Positions 1 through 8,683 of a DNA stretch of 64,000 bases are shown piece after piece. Made by a program: the position numbers and the translations under genes. The stretch lies in assembly GCA_004297935.1 (NCBI GenBank), contig SCRE01000006.1:1-64000 (forward strand). The letters run 5' to 3'. Source of the stretch: Microbacteriaceae bacterium (GTDB lineage Bacteria > Actinomycetota > Actinomycetes > Actinomycetales > Microbacteriaceae). Every line of letters begins with the position of its first letter. Within the stretch, counting starts at the first letter, position 1. The notes under the pieces are model-generated. The model was not told the DNA's origin, did not search any database, and saw only the letters and a program-made list of their open reading frames with translations.

Positions 1-141
1 CTGAAAACAAATCACCTGCGCCCCATCAGCAGCCGCCTCCCGCGCGAACCGCTCATGCCGATCCAGCATCGACCCCTTATCACCCGTCCACGCCGTCTGC
101 GTAATCGCCACACGAACAACGTTCGATCCCTCTGCTGACAT
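1..141 (-). CDS. Nitrilase/carbon-nitrogen hydrolase family protein, N-terminal fragment
   Basis: The window edge cuts this gene; only the first 47 residues are visible, reading leftwards from an ATG at 141. The visible part has the first beta strand VRVAITQTAWTGD and then GAQVICFQ, just before the place where the catalytic Glu of carbon-nitrogen hydrolases would follow. This beginning resembles beta-ureidopropionase and N-carbamoylputrescine amidase, which hydrolyse N-carbamoyl compounds in pyrimidine or polyamine breakdown. Catalytic Glu, Lys and Cys all lie outside the window, so the substrate class is inferred from the N-terminus only. Confidence 0.75.
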   Translation of the reverse strand, partial: MSAEGSNVVRVAITQTAWTGDKGSMLDRHERFAREAAADGAQVICFQ

Positions 142-361
142 TGCTTGACTCCTCAATCCTCGTTGATCGGGCCGGCCGAATTGAAGCAACCGGGAACGCT
201 GCCCGAGTCACACGACATGCTTGTTACTCATCCTGTCTGCCAATGCAGTGCAGGGCAAGCGGCGCCGGACGACCTGCGCATGTGAGCACGTTTGCTCGCA
301 CAGAATGTCCGCCGAGCCGCCGATGCCGGGTGCCATTCCAGGACCGTGGGTGTGGGCGCTT

Positions 362-434
362 GCACGGAGATAGTCGAGTTCGAAGGATCGTTTTTCCCCA
401 TACGACCGTCGAACCCGACCATCTCCTTCAAACC
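362..434. repeat. Dispersed 73-bp imperfect palindrome, copy 1
   Basis: This element begins with GGAGATAG and ends with ATCTCCTTCAAACC, so its ends form an inverted repeat. A second copy of the same length lies at 59138-59210 in the same orientation, roughly three quarters identical by eye, including GGAGATAG, GTTCGAAGGA, ATACGACC and the shared right end. It fills the middle of the 354-base gap between the nitrilase fragment and xth; I see no gene in the rest of that gap. Confidence 0.75.
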
Positions 435-495
435 GAAGATGCGCATACGCCGATACCACGCCCGCAGGCGACGAGGTCTCGGCTACCGTTGACTC

Positions 496-1347
496 ATGCG
501 CGTCGCCACGTGGAACGTCAACTCCATCAGAACTCGTGTCGGCCGGGTCGTCGACTGGCTCGTCCGCGAAGATGTTGACGTGCTCGGCATGCAGGAGATC
601 AAATGCAAGCCGGAGCAGTTCCCGCGTGAGCCGTTCGAAGAGGCCGGTTACGACCTGGAGATCCACGGGCTGAACCAGTGGAACGGCGTCGCCTTCGCCA
701 GCCGCAGGCCGATGACGGATGCCGTGACCTCGTTCCCGGGTATGCCTGGTTTCGCGAAGGGCCAGGACGGGCCGGACCAGCCGCTCGAAGCGCGCGCACT
801 CGGGGTCACGGTCGACGGCATCCGCCTGTGGAGTCTGTACGTGCCCAACGGGCGGGCTCTCGGCGACCCGCACCTGGATTACAAGCTGGATTGGCTGGCC
901 AGCCTTGCCGCCGACACGCGCGACTGGCTGTCGACGAATCCTGATCTCCCACTCGCACTCATGGGCGATTGGAACGTCGCACCGCGGGATTCGGATGTCG
1001 GCGACCCGAGCTTCGTGCCGGGCGAGTCGACCCATATCTCGCCGCCGGAGCGCAGCGCGTTCAGCGCCTTCGAAAAACTGGGGCTCTCCGATGTCGTGCG
1101 TCCGCTCGTGCCCGATGGCTACACCTTCTGGGACTACAAGCAGCTGCGCTTTCCTCGCAACGAGGGCATGCGCATCGACTTCATCATGGGGTCGCACGCG
1201 TTTGCGGAATTGGTGACCGGAGCATCCATTCATCGCAACGAACGCAAGGGCGACAGCCCGAGCGATCATGTGCCCGTTCTCGTCGACCTCGACACCGACC
1301 AGGACACCGCTGACGCTGAGGACGACGACCGCCCGATGGTCTTCTGA
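496..1347 (+). CDS. xth: Exodeoxyribonuclease III (AP endonuclease)
   Basis: The 283-residue protein is full length for the ExoIII branch of the exonuclease-endonuclease-phosphatase superfamily, which cuts DNA 5' of abasic sites and removes 3' blocking groups in base excision repair. Family motifs are in order: TWNVNS with Asn7, QEIK with the metal-binding Glu34, YVPNG, GDWN with Asp and Asn, and SDHVPV near the C-terminus carrying the catalytic His. It is a single gene; the next gene starts 43 bases downstream on the same strand but is functionally unrelated. Confidence 0.95.
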   Translation: MRVATWNVNSIRTRVGRVVDWLVREDVDVLGMQEIKCKPEQFPREPFEEAGYDLEIHGLNQWNGVAFASRRPMTDAVTSFPGMPGFAKGQDGPDQPLEARALGVTVDGIRLWSLYVPNGRALGDPHLDYKLDWLASLAADTRDWLSTNPDLPLALMGDWNVAPRDSDVGDPSFVPGESTHISPPERSAFSAFEKLGLSDVVRPLVPDGYTFWDYKQLRFPRNEGMRIDFIMGSHAFAELVTGASIHRNERKGDSPSDHVPVLVDLDTDQDTADAEDDDRPMVF

Positions 1348-1390
1348 CCGGGGCGTTGCCTGCGTGCCATCGCACGCTTAGGCTCACCGT

Positions 1391-2206
1391 ATGCCACATC
1401 TCGATGTGCCGGGAGCGCGCCTCTACTACGAGACCGACGGTCAGGCTTCCGCGCCGGCGTTGCTGCTGCTCCACGCGAGCATCGCGAGTCTGCGGATGTG
1501 GGACCCGCTGATCTCCACCCTGGCCGCCGACCATTACGTCGTCCGCTACGACGCCCGCGGTTTCGGGCAGAGCGCGGCCGAGAACGTGCCGTACAGCGAC
1601 CGCGACGACGCGCGGCACCTGCTCGACCATCTGGGCGTCGAACGGACGGTCGTCATCGGCGCGTCGCGTGGCGGGCGGATCGGGATCGATCTGACGGTCG
1701 AGTCGCCGGAGCGCGTCGCCGGGCTGATGACGATCGGCTCCGGCCCGAGTGGATTTCCAGACATCGAATTGACGGACGAAGAGGATGCGTTCGTCGACCG
1801 TCTCGATGCAGCATTTCGGGCGCAAGACTGGCCCGCACTGAACCGCCTCGACGTCGAGCTGTGGTGTCTCGGCGTGAATCGACCGACGGCGGAACTCGAT
1901 CCAGACTTCGTGCAGACGGCATACGAACTGAACCGTCCCAATATCGCGCACAGCACCGAGGCGCCGATCGCGGAGCCGCTGGATCCGCCTGCGTATGATC
2001 GCGTTGTCGACATCCAGGTGCCCTCCCTCGTCACCGTCGGCGAGTTCGATCTTTCGGAAGCCCTCGCCAAGCAGGCCTATCTCCTCGATGCGATTCCGGA
2101 TGCCGCCGGCTACATCTTCAGCGACACCGCCCACATTCCGAGCGTGGAGAACCCAGCGGAGTTCCTTCAGGTGCTGACCGCCTGGCTCGAACACCACAAG
2201 CTCTGA
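1391..2206 (+). CDS. Alpha/beta fold hydrolase
   Basis: A 271-residue alpha/beta hydrolase without a signal peptide, so probably cytoplasmic. The nucleophile elbow is GASRGG with Ser92. The strand before the oxyanion region reads LLLLHASIA, an acid candidate is VGEFD, and DTAHIP near residue 250 supplies the likely catalytic His. This layout is that of the 3-oxoadipate enol-lactonase/haloperoxidase-like group, but the sequence does not tell the substrate. It converges on the dehydrogenase at 2308-3141, with a long inverted repeat between their ends. Confidence 0.88.
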   Translation: MPHLDVPGARLYYETDGQASAPALLLLHASIASLRMWDPLISTLAADHYVVRYDARGFGQSAAENVPYSDRDDARHLLDHLGVERTVVIGASRGGRIGIDLTVESPERVAGLMTIGSGPSGFPDIELTDEEDAFVDRLDAAFRAQDWPALNRLDVELWCLGVNRPTAELDPDFVQTAYELNRPNIAHSTEAPIAEPLDPPAYDRVVDIQVPSLVTVGEFDLSEALAKQAYLLDAIPDAAGYIFSDTAHIPSVENPAEFLQVLTAWLEHHKL

Positions 2207-2220
2207 CCCCTCCTCTGACA

Positions 2221-2284
2221 CATCGAGTCGGGGCAAGGTGCTGACATCTCCGTGGATCCAACGACACTTTGCCACGACTCGATG
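2221..2284. repeat. Inverted repeat between convergent genes
   Basis: Two 20-base arms, 2221-2240 and 2265-2284, match at 18 of 20 positions as reverse complements. The outer ten bases, CATCGAGTCG and CGACTCGATG, are perfect. A 24-base loop separates them. The element lies between the stop codons of two convergent genes, so it could act as a bidirectional terminator, but no T-run follows either arm. It could equally be a small dispersed repeat. Confidence 0.7.
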
Positions 2285-2307
2285 AGAGCGCGTGCGGCCG
2301 ATGCGGG

Positions 2308-3141
2308 CTACGGGCGCCCGGTGAAGGCATCCATCGTGTTGTAGATGCCCATTCGCTCGGCCACTGCGTCCCACGCGCGCGTCGGAAGCACACCCTTCAG
2401 CAGCTTCGCAAGCGCCACCGATCCCGGCAGCAGCAGCATCGGCTTGCCGGCGAGCATGGCCCGCCAGACCTTGTCGACGACGTAGTCCGGCGCCATGATC
2501 GGCGCCAGCAACGGTCCCCGTGCGCCGTCGAACATGCCGGTCGCCACGAAGGTCGGCGCCACCGTCGTCACCTTGACGTTGCCGTGGTCCTGCTGCTTGA
2601 GCTCGATCCGCAGCGACTCGCTCCAGCCGATCAGTGCCCATTTCGACGCTGCGTACACGCTCATCCGCGGATTCGCAACGAGACCGGCCGCCGAGGCGAT
2701 GTTCACGATCCGCGTCGCGCGATACGGATTGTCGATCATGGCGGGCAAGAACTCACGGGTGATGTACATCGGCGCCAACGCATTGACCTGCATCGTCGCC
2801 CGGGTGTCGTCGCCGCTGTCGTGCTCCCAGAAGAACGCGCTCCGCACGATTCCGGCGTTGTTGATGAGCACATCCGGATTGCCGGCGATCTTGCGCACCT
2901 TCTGCGCGGTCTGCGCGATTGCGCCGAGCTCGGCGATGTCGACGGTGAACGCATGCACGCAGGTGCCCGGCGATGCGAGCGCAGCGAGCTCATCCGCCGT
3001 CTCGCCGAGTGCCCTGCCATTCTTGTCCCACAGGATCACGGCCCGTGCGCCCTCGACGACGGCGCGTTCGGCATAGAGGCGCCCCATGCCGCTGGCGGCC
3101 CCGGTGATCAAGACGCGGGCTCCGCGTACGGTTCTGCTCAT
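2308..3141 (-). CDS. SDR family NAD(P)-dependent oxidoreductase
   Basis: A classical short-chain dehydrogenase of 277 residues. The cofactor loop TGAASGMGR is near the N-terminus, NNAG follows in the middle, and the catalytic Ser and YAASK (Tyr-x-x-x-Lys) are present. Asp in LWDKNG after the second strand is at the position that usually discriminates NAD from NADP and would favour NAD. The C-terminal region after the active site is long and basic. The substrate cannot be read from the sequence. It is transcribed divergently from the DUF6421 gene 279 bases away. Confidence 0.9.
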   Translation of the reverse strand: MSRTVRGARVLITGAASGMGRLYAERAVVEGARAVILWDKNGRALGETADELAALASPGTCVHAFTVDIAELGAIAQTAQKVRKIAGNPDVLINNAGIVRSAFFWEHDSGDDTRATMQVNALAPMYITREFLPAMIDNPYRATRIVNIASAAGLVANPRMSVYAASKWALIGWSESLRIELKQQDHGNVKVTTVAPTFVATGMFDGARGPLLAPIMAPDYVVDKVWRAMLAGKPMLLLPGSVALAKLLKGVLPTRAWDAVAERMGIYNTMDAFTGRP

Positions 3142-3420
3142 CCCTCAATCATCCCAAGGATCCGCGGATGCCGCGCCCGGCCGCCCCGCGCCCCATACGG
3201 TGCCCCGCGCCTCTTCAACGGGCGCACGCCGCGCAAACGGGCGCGCCGCGCCGCGCCGACGCACACAGGACTGCACGGACCTGCGTGGCGCGCACTCCGG
3301 GCGCAACGGATCGCCGCATTGGGCAAGAAAACGCCCTGATCCGGTGGATACGCTTGAGGGGGCGCAGTTTCAGCGCCATACGTCCGCACCCGCGGCCGGA
3401 TCAACGACGGGAGGTTCGCC

Positions 3421-4890
3421 ATGTCTCAATTCGTCTCACAGTTCAGTGCAGACGCCATTGTCGGAGAGCCCGAGGTTGTCGAGGACCGTGCTGAGCAGGC
3501 CGGCCGCGGCCGCCTCGACGTAGACCGGCTGAAGCGTGTGGCCACCGATCCCGCCTGGCTCGCACTGAAGAAGGCGGCGATCGCACTGCAGGCCGACCAG
3601 GTCAAGGACGGCTCGATTCCGGATACGACGCGGCACGCGGACGCGAGGGGCTCCGTCGACACGATCGTCGCCTCGATCGCGGAGCTGACTCCACTGTTCC
3701 CGCACGACGCCGCCTACTTGGATGCCGTGCGCGCGGACCTCGCGCGCTGGGTCGACAGCGACTTCGCCGAGCCCGACTTCCTCGACGCGCTGAATGCCTT
3801 CCAGCCGCAGCAGCATCGCGTCGACGGCCTGCGCCACCTGGTGGTCTTCCCGATGTACACGCAGAACGGGTCGACCGATCGGCACGTCGAGGCCGTGCTG
3901 GTCGAGGTCATCTGGCCGGAGTTCATCGCAGCGCTGGAGGCGGCCGACTTCGGCAACAAGCTGTTCGTGCCGATCCGGTTCCTGGACTTCACGCCCGGCT
4001 ACGACACCAACTCGGCCGTGCTCTTCCCGGAGACCGTCGCCATGCGGGAGATCCCGACGTTCACGTGGGGCGCGATCTTCCAGGATCGCGAAGCCGCACG
4101 GTATCGCAGAGTGGTGCGGGCGGCATCCGAGATCACCAAGCTCGAGCTGACGGTGGGCGCAGCCCGCCTCCTGGACGATCAGAAGCTGACGGAGGAGACC
4201 TTCGTCATGTGGGATCTCATCCACGACCGCACGCACATGCGCGGCGATCTGCCGTTCGACCCGTTCATGATCAAGCAGCGGATGCCGTTCTTCCTGTACT
4301 CGCTGGAAGAGCTGCGCTGCGACCTCACCGCGTTCCGCGAATCGGTGAAGCTGGAGCGTTCGTTGGGCGCGCTTCCGGAGGCCGAATTGACCGGGTCGGG
4401 GAAGGACATCCTCGAACACGCGAAGCTCGTGCAGTACACGATCTTGTTCGACCGGATCTTCCGCTTCCCTCTGACAGGCAGCCGCGTGCGCAACTACGAC
4501 GGGCTCGGCGGCCAGCTGCTGTTCGCCTGGCTGCACCAGCACAATGTGCTGCACTGGACGGACACGCGGCTGGCGATCGACTGGGACGAGGTCGCCGACG
4601 TCGTCGTCGCCCTCAGCGACGCGATCAACGATCTCTACTGGCGTTCGATCGACCGGCCGAAGACGGCGCACTGGCTTGCCGCCTACGAGCTGGTGTCCGG
4701 TGTGCTGTCGCCCAACCCTGCGTCGCGGTGGGCGCGCGGGCTGCCGGATGAGATCCTGGCCGGGCCGCCCAAGGGTTACACGGATGCCGTGCTGGACGAC
4801 GAGTTCCCGCTCTCGATGTTCTACGAGGCGCTTGCCAAGAAGATGGGCACCGTGATCGAGTCGACCGCAGGCATCACCGCACATGGCTGA
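3421..4890 (+). CDS. DUF6421 family protein
   Basis: A 489-residue soluble protein that I recognise as the actinobacterial DUF6421 family; its function is unknown to me. No signal peptide or membrane segment is visible. Features are two histidine-rich stretches, HDRTHMRGD near residue 265 and LHQHNVLHW near residue 370, which could bind metal, and many aromatic residues. A good ribosome site (GGGAGG) precedes the ATG. The stop codon overlaps the start of the next gene by 8 bases, so the two products are probably translationally coupled and act together. Confidence 0.85.
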   Translation: MSQFVSQFSADAIVGEPEVVEDRAEQAGRGRLDVDRLKRVATDPAWLALKKAAIALQADQVKDGSIPDTTRHADARGSVDTIVASIAELTPLFPHDAAYLDAVRADLARWVDSDFAEPDFLDALNAFQPQQHRVDGLRHLVVFPMYTQNGSTDRHVEAVLVEVIWPEFIAALEAADFGNKLFVPIRFLDFTPGYDTNSAVLFPETVAMREIPTFTWGAIFQDREAARYRRVVRAASEITKLELTVGAARLLDDQKLTEETFVMWDLIHDRTHMRGDLPFDPFMIKQRMPFFLYSLEELRCDLTAFRESVKLERSLGALPEAELTGSGKDILEHAKLVQYTILFDRIFRFPLTGSRVRNYDGLGGQLLFAWLHQHNVLHWTDTRLAIDWDEVADVVVALSDAINDLYWRSIDRPKTAHWLAAYELVSGVLSPNPASRWARGLPDEILAGPPKGYTDAVLDDEFPLSMFYEALAKKMGTVIESTAGITAHG

Positions 4891-5644
4891 GCTCGGTGGT
4901 CGAGCAGCACGCGTATCGAGGTCCGAATCCCAAGAGATCGGCTCACAGGGTCTCGATAGAGTCGCTAGCGCTCCTTACTCGACCAACGTCATCGCCGGGC
5001 GCACCGTGCTCATCGCCGGTGCGTCCGGCGCGTCCGGCATCGCCCTGGCGCACGCGCTCTCCACCGCAGGGGTGCGCGTGCTGGCGGTCGCGCGCAGCCA
5101 GGAGCGGCTCGACGCGCTCGTCGAGCAGGTGCCGGATGCCGACACGCGCGTCTGCGACCTGACCAGCCCCTCGGCTGTGGCCGAGCTGGCGATGCGCATC
5201 CACCTGAAGTTCGGATCCGTGGACGGTCTCATCAACCTGGTCGGCGGATGGCGCGGGGGCGGCGGTCTGGCCGACCAGAGCGACGAGGACTGGCGGTTTC
5301 TGGAGGGCTCGTTGACATCGCTGCGGAACATCAGCCGTACCTTCTACGACGACCTCGTCGCGTCTCCGGCCGGCCGACTGGCGATCGTGTCCTCGACCTC
5401 GGTCGAGCACCCGACCGCGGGCGGCGCCAACTACGTCGCGCTCAAAGCGGCCGCAGAGGCCTGGACGCGCGCCGCCGGCCAGGGCTTCACCAAGGCTGGA
5501 TCACCTGCGGCCGCCGTGATCTTCCGCGTGAAGGCGCTGGCCGGGCTCGAAGAGACGCTCGCGGCATCGGTCGTCGGGTTGTGGTCGCAAGACGCCGCAT
5601 CCCTCAACGGGCGCATCATCGAACTGGCCGCGCCCGCCGCCTGA
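4883..5644 (+). CDS. SDR family oxidoreductase coupled to the DUF6421 gene
   Basis: A 253-residue short-chain dehydrogenase. The glycine motif IAGASGASG begins only near residue 43, late for this family. The active site is YVALK, with Ser about 13 residues before it (SSTSVEH). The start ATG overlaps the DUF6421 stop by 8 bases. Codons from about residue 5 to 35 are encoded by a dispersed palindromic repeat (4895-4987) that keeps the frame, so the mature N-terminus is a repeat-derived extension. The only later in-frame start would remove most of the first beta strand, so I keep 4883. The C-terminal half lacks further recognisable domains. Confidence 0.85.
   Translation: MAELGGRAARVSRSESQEIGSQGLDRVASAPYSTNVIAGRTVLIAGASGASGIALAHALSTAGVRVLAVARSQERLDALVEQVPDADTRVCDLTSPSAVAELAMRIHLKFGSVDGLINLVGGWRGGGGLADQSDEDWRFLEGSLTSLRNISRTFYDDLVASPAGRLAIVSSTSVEHPTAGGANYVALKAAAEAWTRAAGQGFTKAGSPAAAVIFRVKALAGLEETLAASVVGLWSQDAASLNGRIIELAAPAA
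4895..4987. repeat. Dispersed palindromic repeat, GGTGGTCGAG type, inside a coding start
   Basis: The ends GGTGGTCGAG and CTCGACCAAC are inverted repeats with one mismatch. The interior carries GTATCGAG and GTCTCGATA on opposite sides. Related copies are at 42464-42580 and 47330-47437, with shorter relatives at 62177-62212. Here the element is open in the frame of the dehydrogenase and supplies about 30 codons. Confidence 0.85.
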
Positions 5645-5677
5645 GCCGCGTGTGCGCCCAGGCCGAGGGTGCGGCCT

Positions 5678-6412
5678 TCAAGAAGTCCGGGTCTCGAGCC
5701 AGTCCGCGAACCGGATCGTGCCGCGTGCATCCGGATGGTCGTTGGTCAGTGCCCCGTCGCGGAGGGCGCGACCCAGCTTGCCGGGCACCCGCAGCGGCAA
5801 CGGGATCGCCCGCGAATGCGTGGCCGCCCGCCAGACGCGCGCAAGGTCGCGCGCGTCCATGATCTCCGGGCCGGCGACCTGCACGCGGGTGCGTCGCGGA
5901 GCTCCGGATGCGACCTCGGCCACGAACGCTGCGACGTCGCCGACATCGACCGGCTGCACCATGGCCTGCACCTTCGGCGTGATCCCAACACGTGCCGCAC
6001 TAGCGAACATGGTCTGGAAAAGGGTGTGGAACTGAGTCGCCCGAACAATGGTCCATGGCACGGCGCCGGCCTCGACGATCTGCTCCTGGCGCACCTTGAT
6101 GCCGTAATAGCTCATCGGTGCGCGGTCACAGCCGATGATCGAGATGGCGACGTGGTGGCCGACGCCCGCCGCCTGCTCGGCCTCCAGCAGCCGGAGCGAT
6201 CCATCGACGAGGGTCGACGCAGCCCCATTGCTGGCGTCGATGACGGTGTCGCATCCGCTCAATGCCGCGGTGAGGCCGACGCCGGATCGCAAATCCACCG
6301 GGCGGTCCGGCGATTTTCGGCTCAGCACCCGCACGTCCTGCCCGCTCGAACGCAGGCTTTCGACGATCCGGCTCCCGATCGTTCCCGTTCCCCCGACGAC
6401 CGCTACGGTCAT
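5678..6412 (-). CDS. NAD(P)H-binding NmrA-like oxidoreductase
   Basis: An atypical short-chain dehydrogenase of 244 residues that begins directly with the Rossmann motif VVGGTGTIGS. It lacks a Tyr-x-x-x-Lys active site at the classical position, as expected for NmrA/HSCARG-like proteins, which bind NAD(P) as sensors or reduce small substrates. SYYGIKVRQEQ near the middle is the usual family segment. I chose the ATG at 6412 because GGAG lies eight bases upstream and because the frame further upstream has no family match. It is a single gene, divergent from the ABC exporter. Confidence 0.85.
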   Translation of the reverse strand: MTVAVVGGTGTIGSRIVESLRSSGQDVRVLSRKSPDRPVDLRSGVGLTAALSGCDTVIDASNGAASTLVDGSLRLLEAEQAAGVGHHVAISIIGCDRAPMSYYGIKVRQEQIVEAGAVPWTIVRATQFHTLFQTMFASAARVGITPKVQAMVQPVDVGDVAAFVAEVASGAPRRTRVQVAGPEIMDARDLARVWRAATHSRAIPLPLRVPGKLGRALRDGALTNDHPDARGTIRFADWLETRTS

Positions 6413-6548
6413 GTCAGTGCCTCCAGGCTCATGTTCGTATCCCTTTCCATCCTGACACTCACTCGACGATGTCGCGCCACACCTCAACGCGAAGGATGCG
6501 CTCGCCGCGCCGTGCCCCTAGCGTTGACCTAACGAACAGGGGGGCACA

Positions 6549-7430
6549 GTGCTCGAACTCCAGGACATCAACCGGTCGTTCTCCGGCCGGCCGGTGCTCG
6601 CAGACATCAGCTTCGACGTGCTGCCTGGACGGATGACCGGGTTCGTCGGCGCGAACGGTGCGGGCAAGACGACGACCATGCGGATCATCCTCGGGGTGTT
6701 GGCGTCGGACAGCGGCACCGTGAGCCTGAACGGCACACCGATCGGCGCATCGGATCGCCGTCGGTTCGGCTACATGCCCGAGGAGCGCGGGCTGTACCCG
6801 AAGATGAAGGTCGGCGAACAGCTCGTCTACCTGGCCCGACTGCACGGGCTCACTCCGGCCGCCGCCAAGCGCAACGCACGAACCCTGTTGGAACGGCTCG
6901 GCCTCGGCGAACGGGCAGGGGATCCGGTGGAACGACTCTCGCTCGGCAATCAGCAGCGCGCGCAGATTGCGGCGGCCCTGGTGCACGACCCCGAGGTGCT
7001 CGTGCTCGACGAGCCGTTCTCCGGCCTCGACCCGATCGCGGTCGAGACCGTGCAGACCGTGCTCAAGGAGTATGCCGACCGCGGCATGCCTGTGCTGTTC
7101 TCCTCGCACCAACTGGACATCGTCGAACGTCTCTGCGACGACCTCGTGATCATCGCGAACGGCACCATCCGCGCGGCGGGTTCCCGCGAGAGACTCCGAG
7201 CCGAGCACTCGGCACCGCGCTTCGAGGTGCAGCTCGCCGGCGACGCCGGCTGGCTGCGTGAGGAGCCGGACATCACCGTGGTCGATTTCGACGGCGGCTA
7301 CGCCCTGTTCGACGCCGCCCCGGAAGCCGCCCAGCGGGTTCTCCAACGTGCCGTCGGTCGCGGTGCGGTCACCAGTTTCGCGCCACACAGTCCTTCGCTC
7401 GCCCAGATCTTCCGGGAGGTCATCGAATGA
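6549..7430 (+). CDS. ABC transporter ATP-binding protein (ABC-2 exporter)
   Basis: A 293-residue ATPase starting at GTG. It has Walker A GANGAGKTT, a variant signature LSLGNQQ, Walker B VLVLDEPFSGLD and the switch His in FSSHQLD. The C-terminal 80 residues match the DUF4162-type tail seen in NatA/YhaQ-like subunits. The next gene, its membrane partner, starts within the last four bases (ATGA overlap). Family members export sodium, antibiotics or lipids; the substrate is not evident here. Confidence 0.93.
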   Translation: MLELQDINRSFSGRPVLADISFDVLPGRMTGFVGANGAGKTTTMRIILGVLASDSGTVSLNGTPIGASDRRRFGYMPEERGLYPKMKVGEQLVYLARLHGLTPAAAKRNARTLLERLGLGERAGDPVERLSLGNQQRAQIAAALVHDPEVLVLDEPFSGLDPIAVETVQTVLKEYADRGMPVLFSSHQLDIVERLCDDLVIIANGTIRAAGSRERLRAEHSAPRFEVQLAGDAGWLREEPDITVVDFDGGYALFDAAPEAAQRVLQRAVGRGAVTSFAPHSPSLAQIFREVIE

Positions 7431-8578
7431 GCACAACCTCGACGACCATGGCATCCGGACGCGGCCGAGAGTCGGCATCCGCGGGCCGCGGCACCGGTTC
7501 CGGCGGGCCGCGCGGCGCCGTACGGCTGGTCGCGGAACGCGAGATCATGTCGCGGCTGCGCAGCAAGGCGTTCTTGATCTCGACCGGAATTCTGCTGCTC
7601 GCGGTGCTCCTATCCGTGCTGGTCGGCGGGCTCATCGGGGGAATCGATCAGTCGGCCAAGGTAGCCGTCGTCGGCAGTGCCACGACGGCAGTCGAGCACG
7701 CGCACGGCCTGAAAGCGGTGCCGGCAGACAGTGTTGCCGCCGCAGAAAAGCTGGTGCGCGACGGCTCTGTCGACGCGGCGATCGTGCCGGACGCGACGAA
7801 CACGGTCGGCGGCATCAAGGTCATCGCCCTCGATTCACCGCCGGTGAGCGTGATCCAATCGCTCAGTGTCGCTCCGCCGGTGACGCTGCTGAAGACATCC
7901 GCCCAGAATCCGCTGCTGGTCTACTTCGTCGCGCTGGCGTTCGGCCTGGTGTTCTTCATGTCTGCCATGACGTTCGGTCAGACCATCGCGCAGAGCGTGG
8001 TCGAGGAGAAGCAGACGCGCGTCGTCGAGGTGCTGCTGTCCACCATCAGCGCACGCACGCTGATGGCGGGCAAGGTGCTGGGCAACAGCATCCTGGCGTT
8101 CGCGCAGATCGCGATCATCGCCCTGCTTGCGAGCGTTGGGCTGCTGGTGACCGGTCAGCATGTGCTGCTCGCCAGCGTCGGGCCGAGCGTGGTGTGGTTC
8201 GTCGTGTTCTTCATCGTCGGCTTCGTGATGATCGCATCACTGTATTCGGGAACGGCCGCGCTCGTGTCGCGGCAGGAGGATGTCGGCAGCGCCACGGCGC
8301 CGGTGATGATGATCGTGCTGCTGCCATACATTCTCGTGCTGGTGTTCAACAACAACCCGACGGTGCTGGCGGTCATGTCGTACGTTCCGTTCTCCGCACC
8401 GGTCGGGATGCCGATGCGCTTGTTCCTCGGCACGGCCCAGTGGTGGGAGCCGATCCTGTCGCTGCTGATCCTGGTCGCCACGACCGCGCTGGCCATTCTG
8501 CTCGGGTCGCGGATCTACGAGAACTCGCTCCTGCGCACGGGTGCGAAGATCTCGATCAAGGAAGCCTTGAAGGGCTGA
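7427..8578 (+). CDS. ABC-2 type transporter permease
   Basis: A 383-residue membrane protein of the NatB/YhaP type. After a Gly/Arg-rich cytoplasmic N-terminus comes one membrane segment near residues 50-75, then an extracytoplasmic domain of about 90 residues, then five hydrophobic segments between about residues 160 and 370. The loop VEEKQTRVVEVLLSTIS is the coupling-helix region characteristic of ABC2_membrane_3 exporters. It partners the ATPase encoded immediately upstream with a four-base overlap. Confidence 0.92.
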   Translation: MSTTSTTMASGRGRESASAGRGTGSGGPRGAVRLVAEREIMSRLRSKAFLISTGILLLAVLLSVLVGGLIGGIDQSAKVAVVGSATTAVEHAHGLKAVPADSVAAAEKLVRDGSVDAAIVPDATNTVGGIKVIALDSPPVSVIQSLSVAPPVTLLKTSAQNPLLVYFVALAFGLVFFMSAMTFGQTIAQSVVEEKQTRVVEVLLSTISARTLMAGKVLGNSILAFAQIAIIALLASVGLLVTGQHVLLASVGPSVVWFVVFFIVGFVMIASLYSGTAALVSRQEDVGSATAPVMMIVLLPYILVLVFNNNPTVLAVMSYVPFSAPVGMPMRLFLGTAQWWEPILSLLILVATTALAILLGSRIYENSLLRTGAKISIKEALKG

Positions 8579-8683
8579 CCGCGACCCCAACTTTCGCCGA
8601 ATGCATCCTTGTGGTCATTTTGAGGGCTCCGACGGCGGCTAAAGCGGCCACGCGGGCGCACTCGGCGACGTGGCGAACGCGGG

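Noticed and set aside
1184-2641. Long open frame on the minus strand over the hydrolase and dehydrogenase genes
   Set aside because: It is antisense to two well-supported genes, has Arg/Asp/Gly-rich composition and matches no family; high GC content leaves long chance frames.
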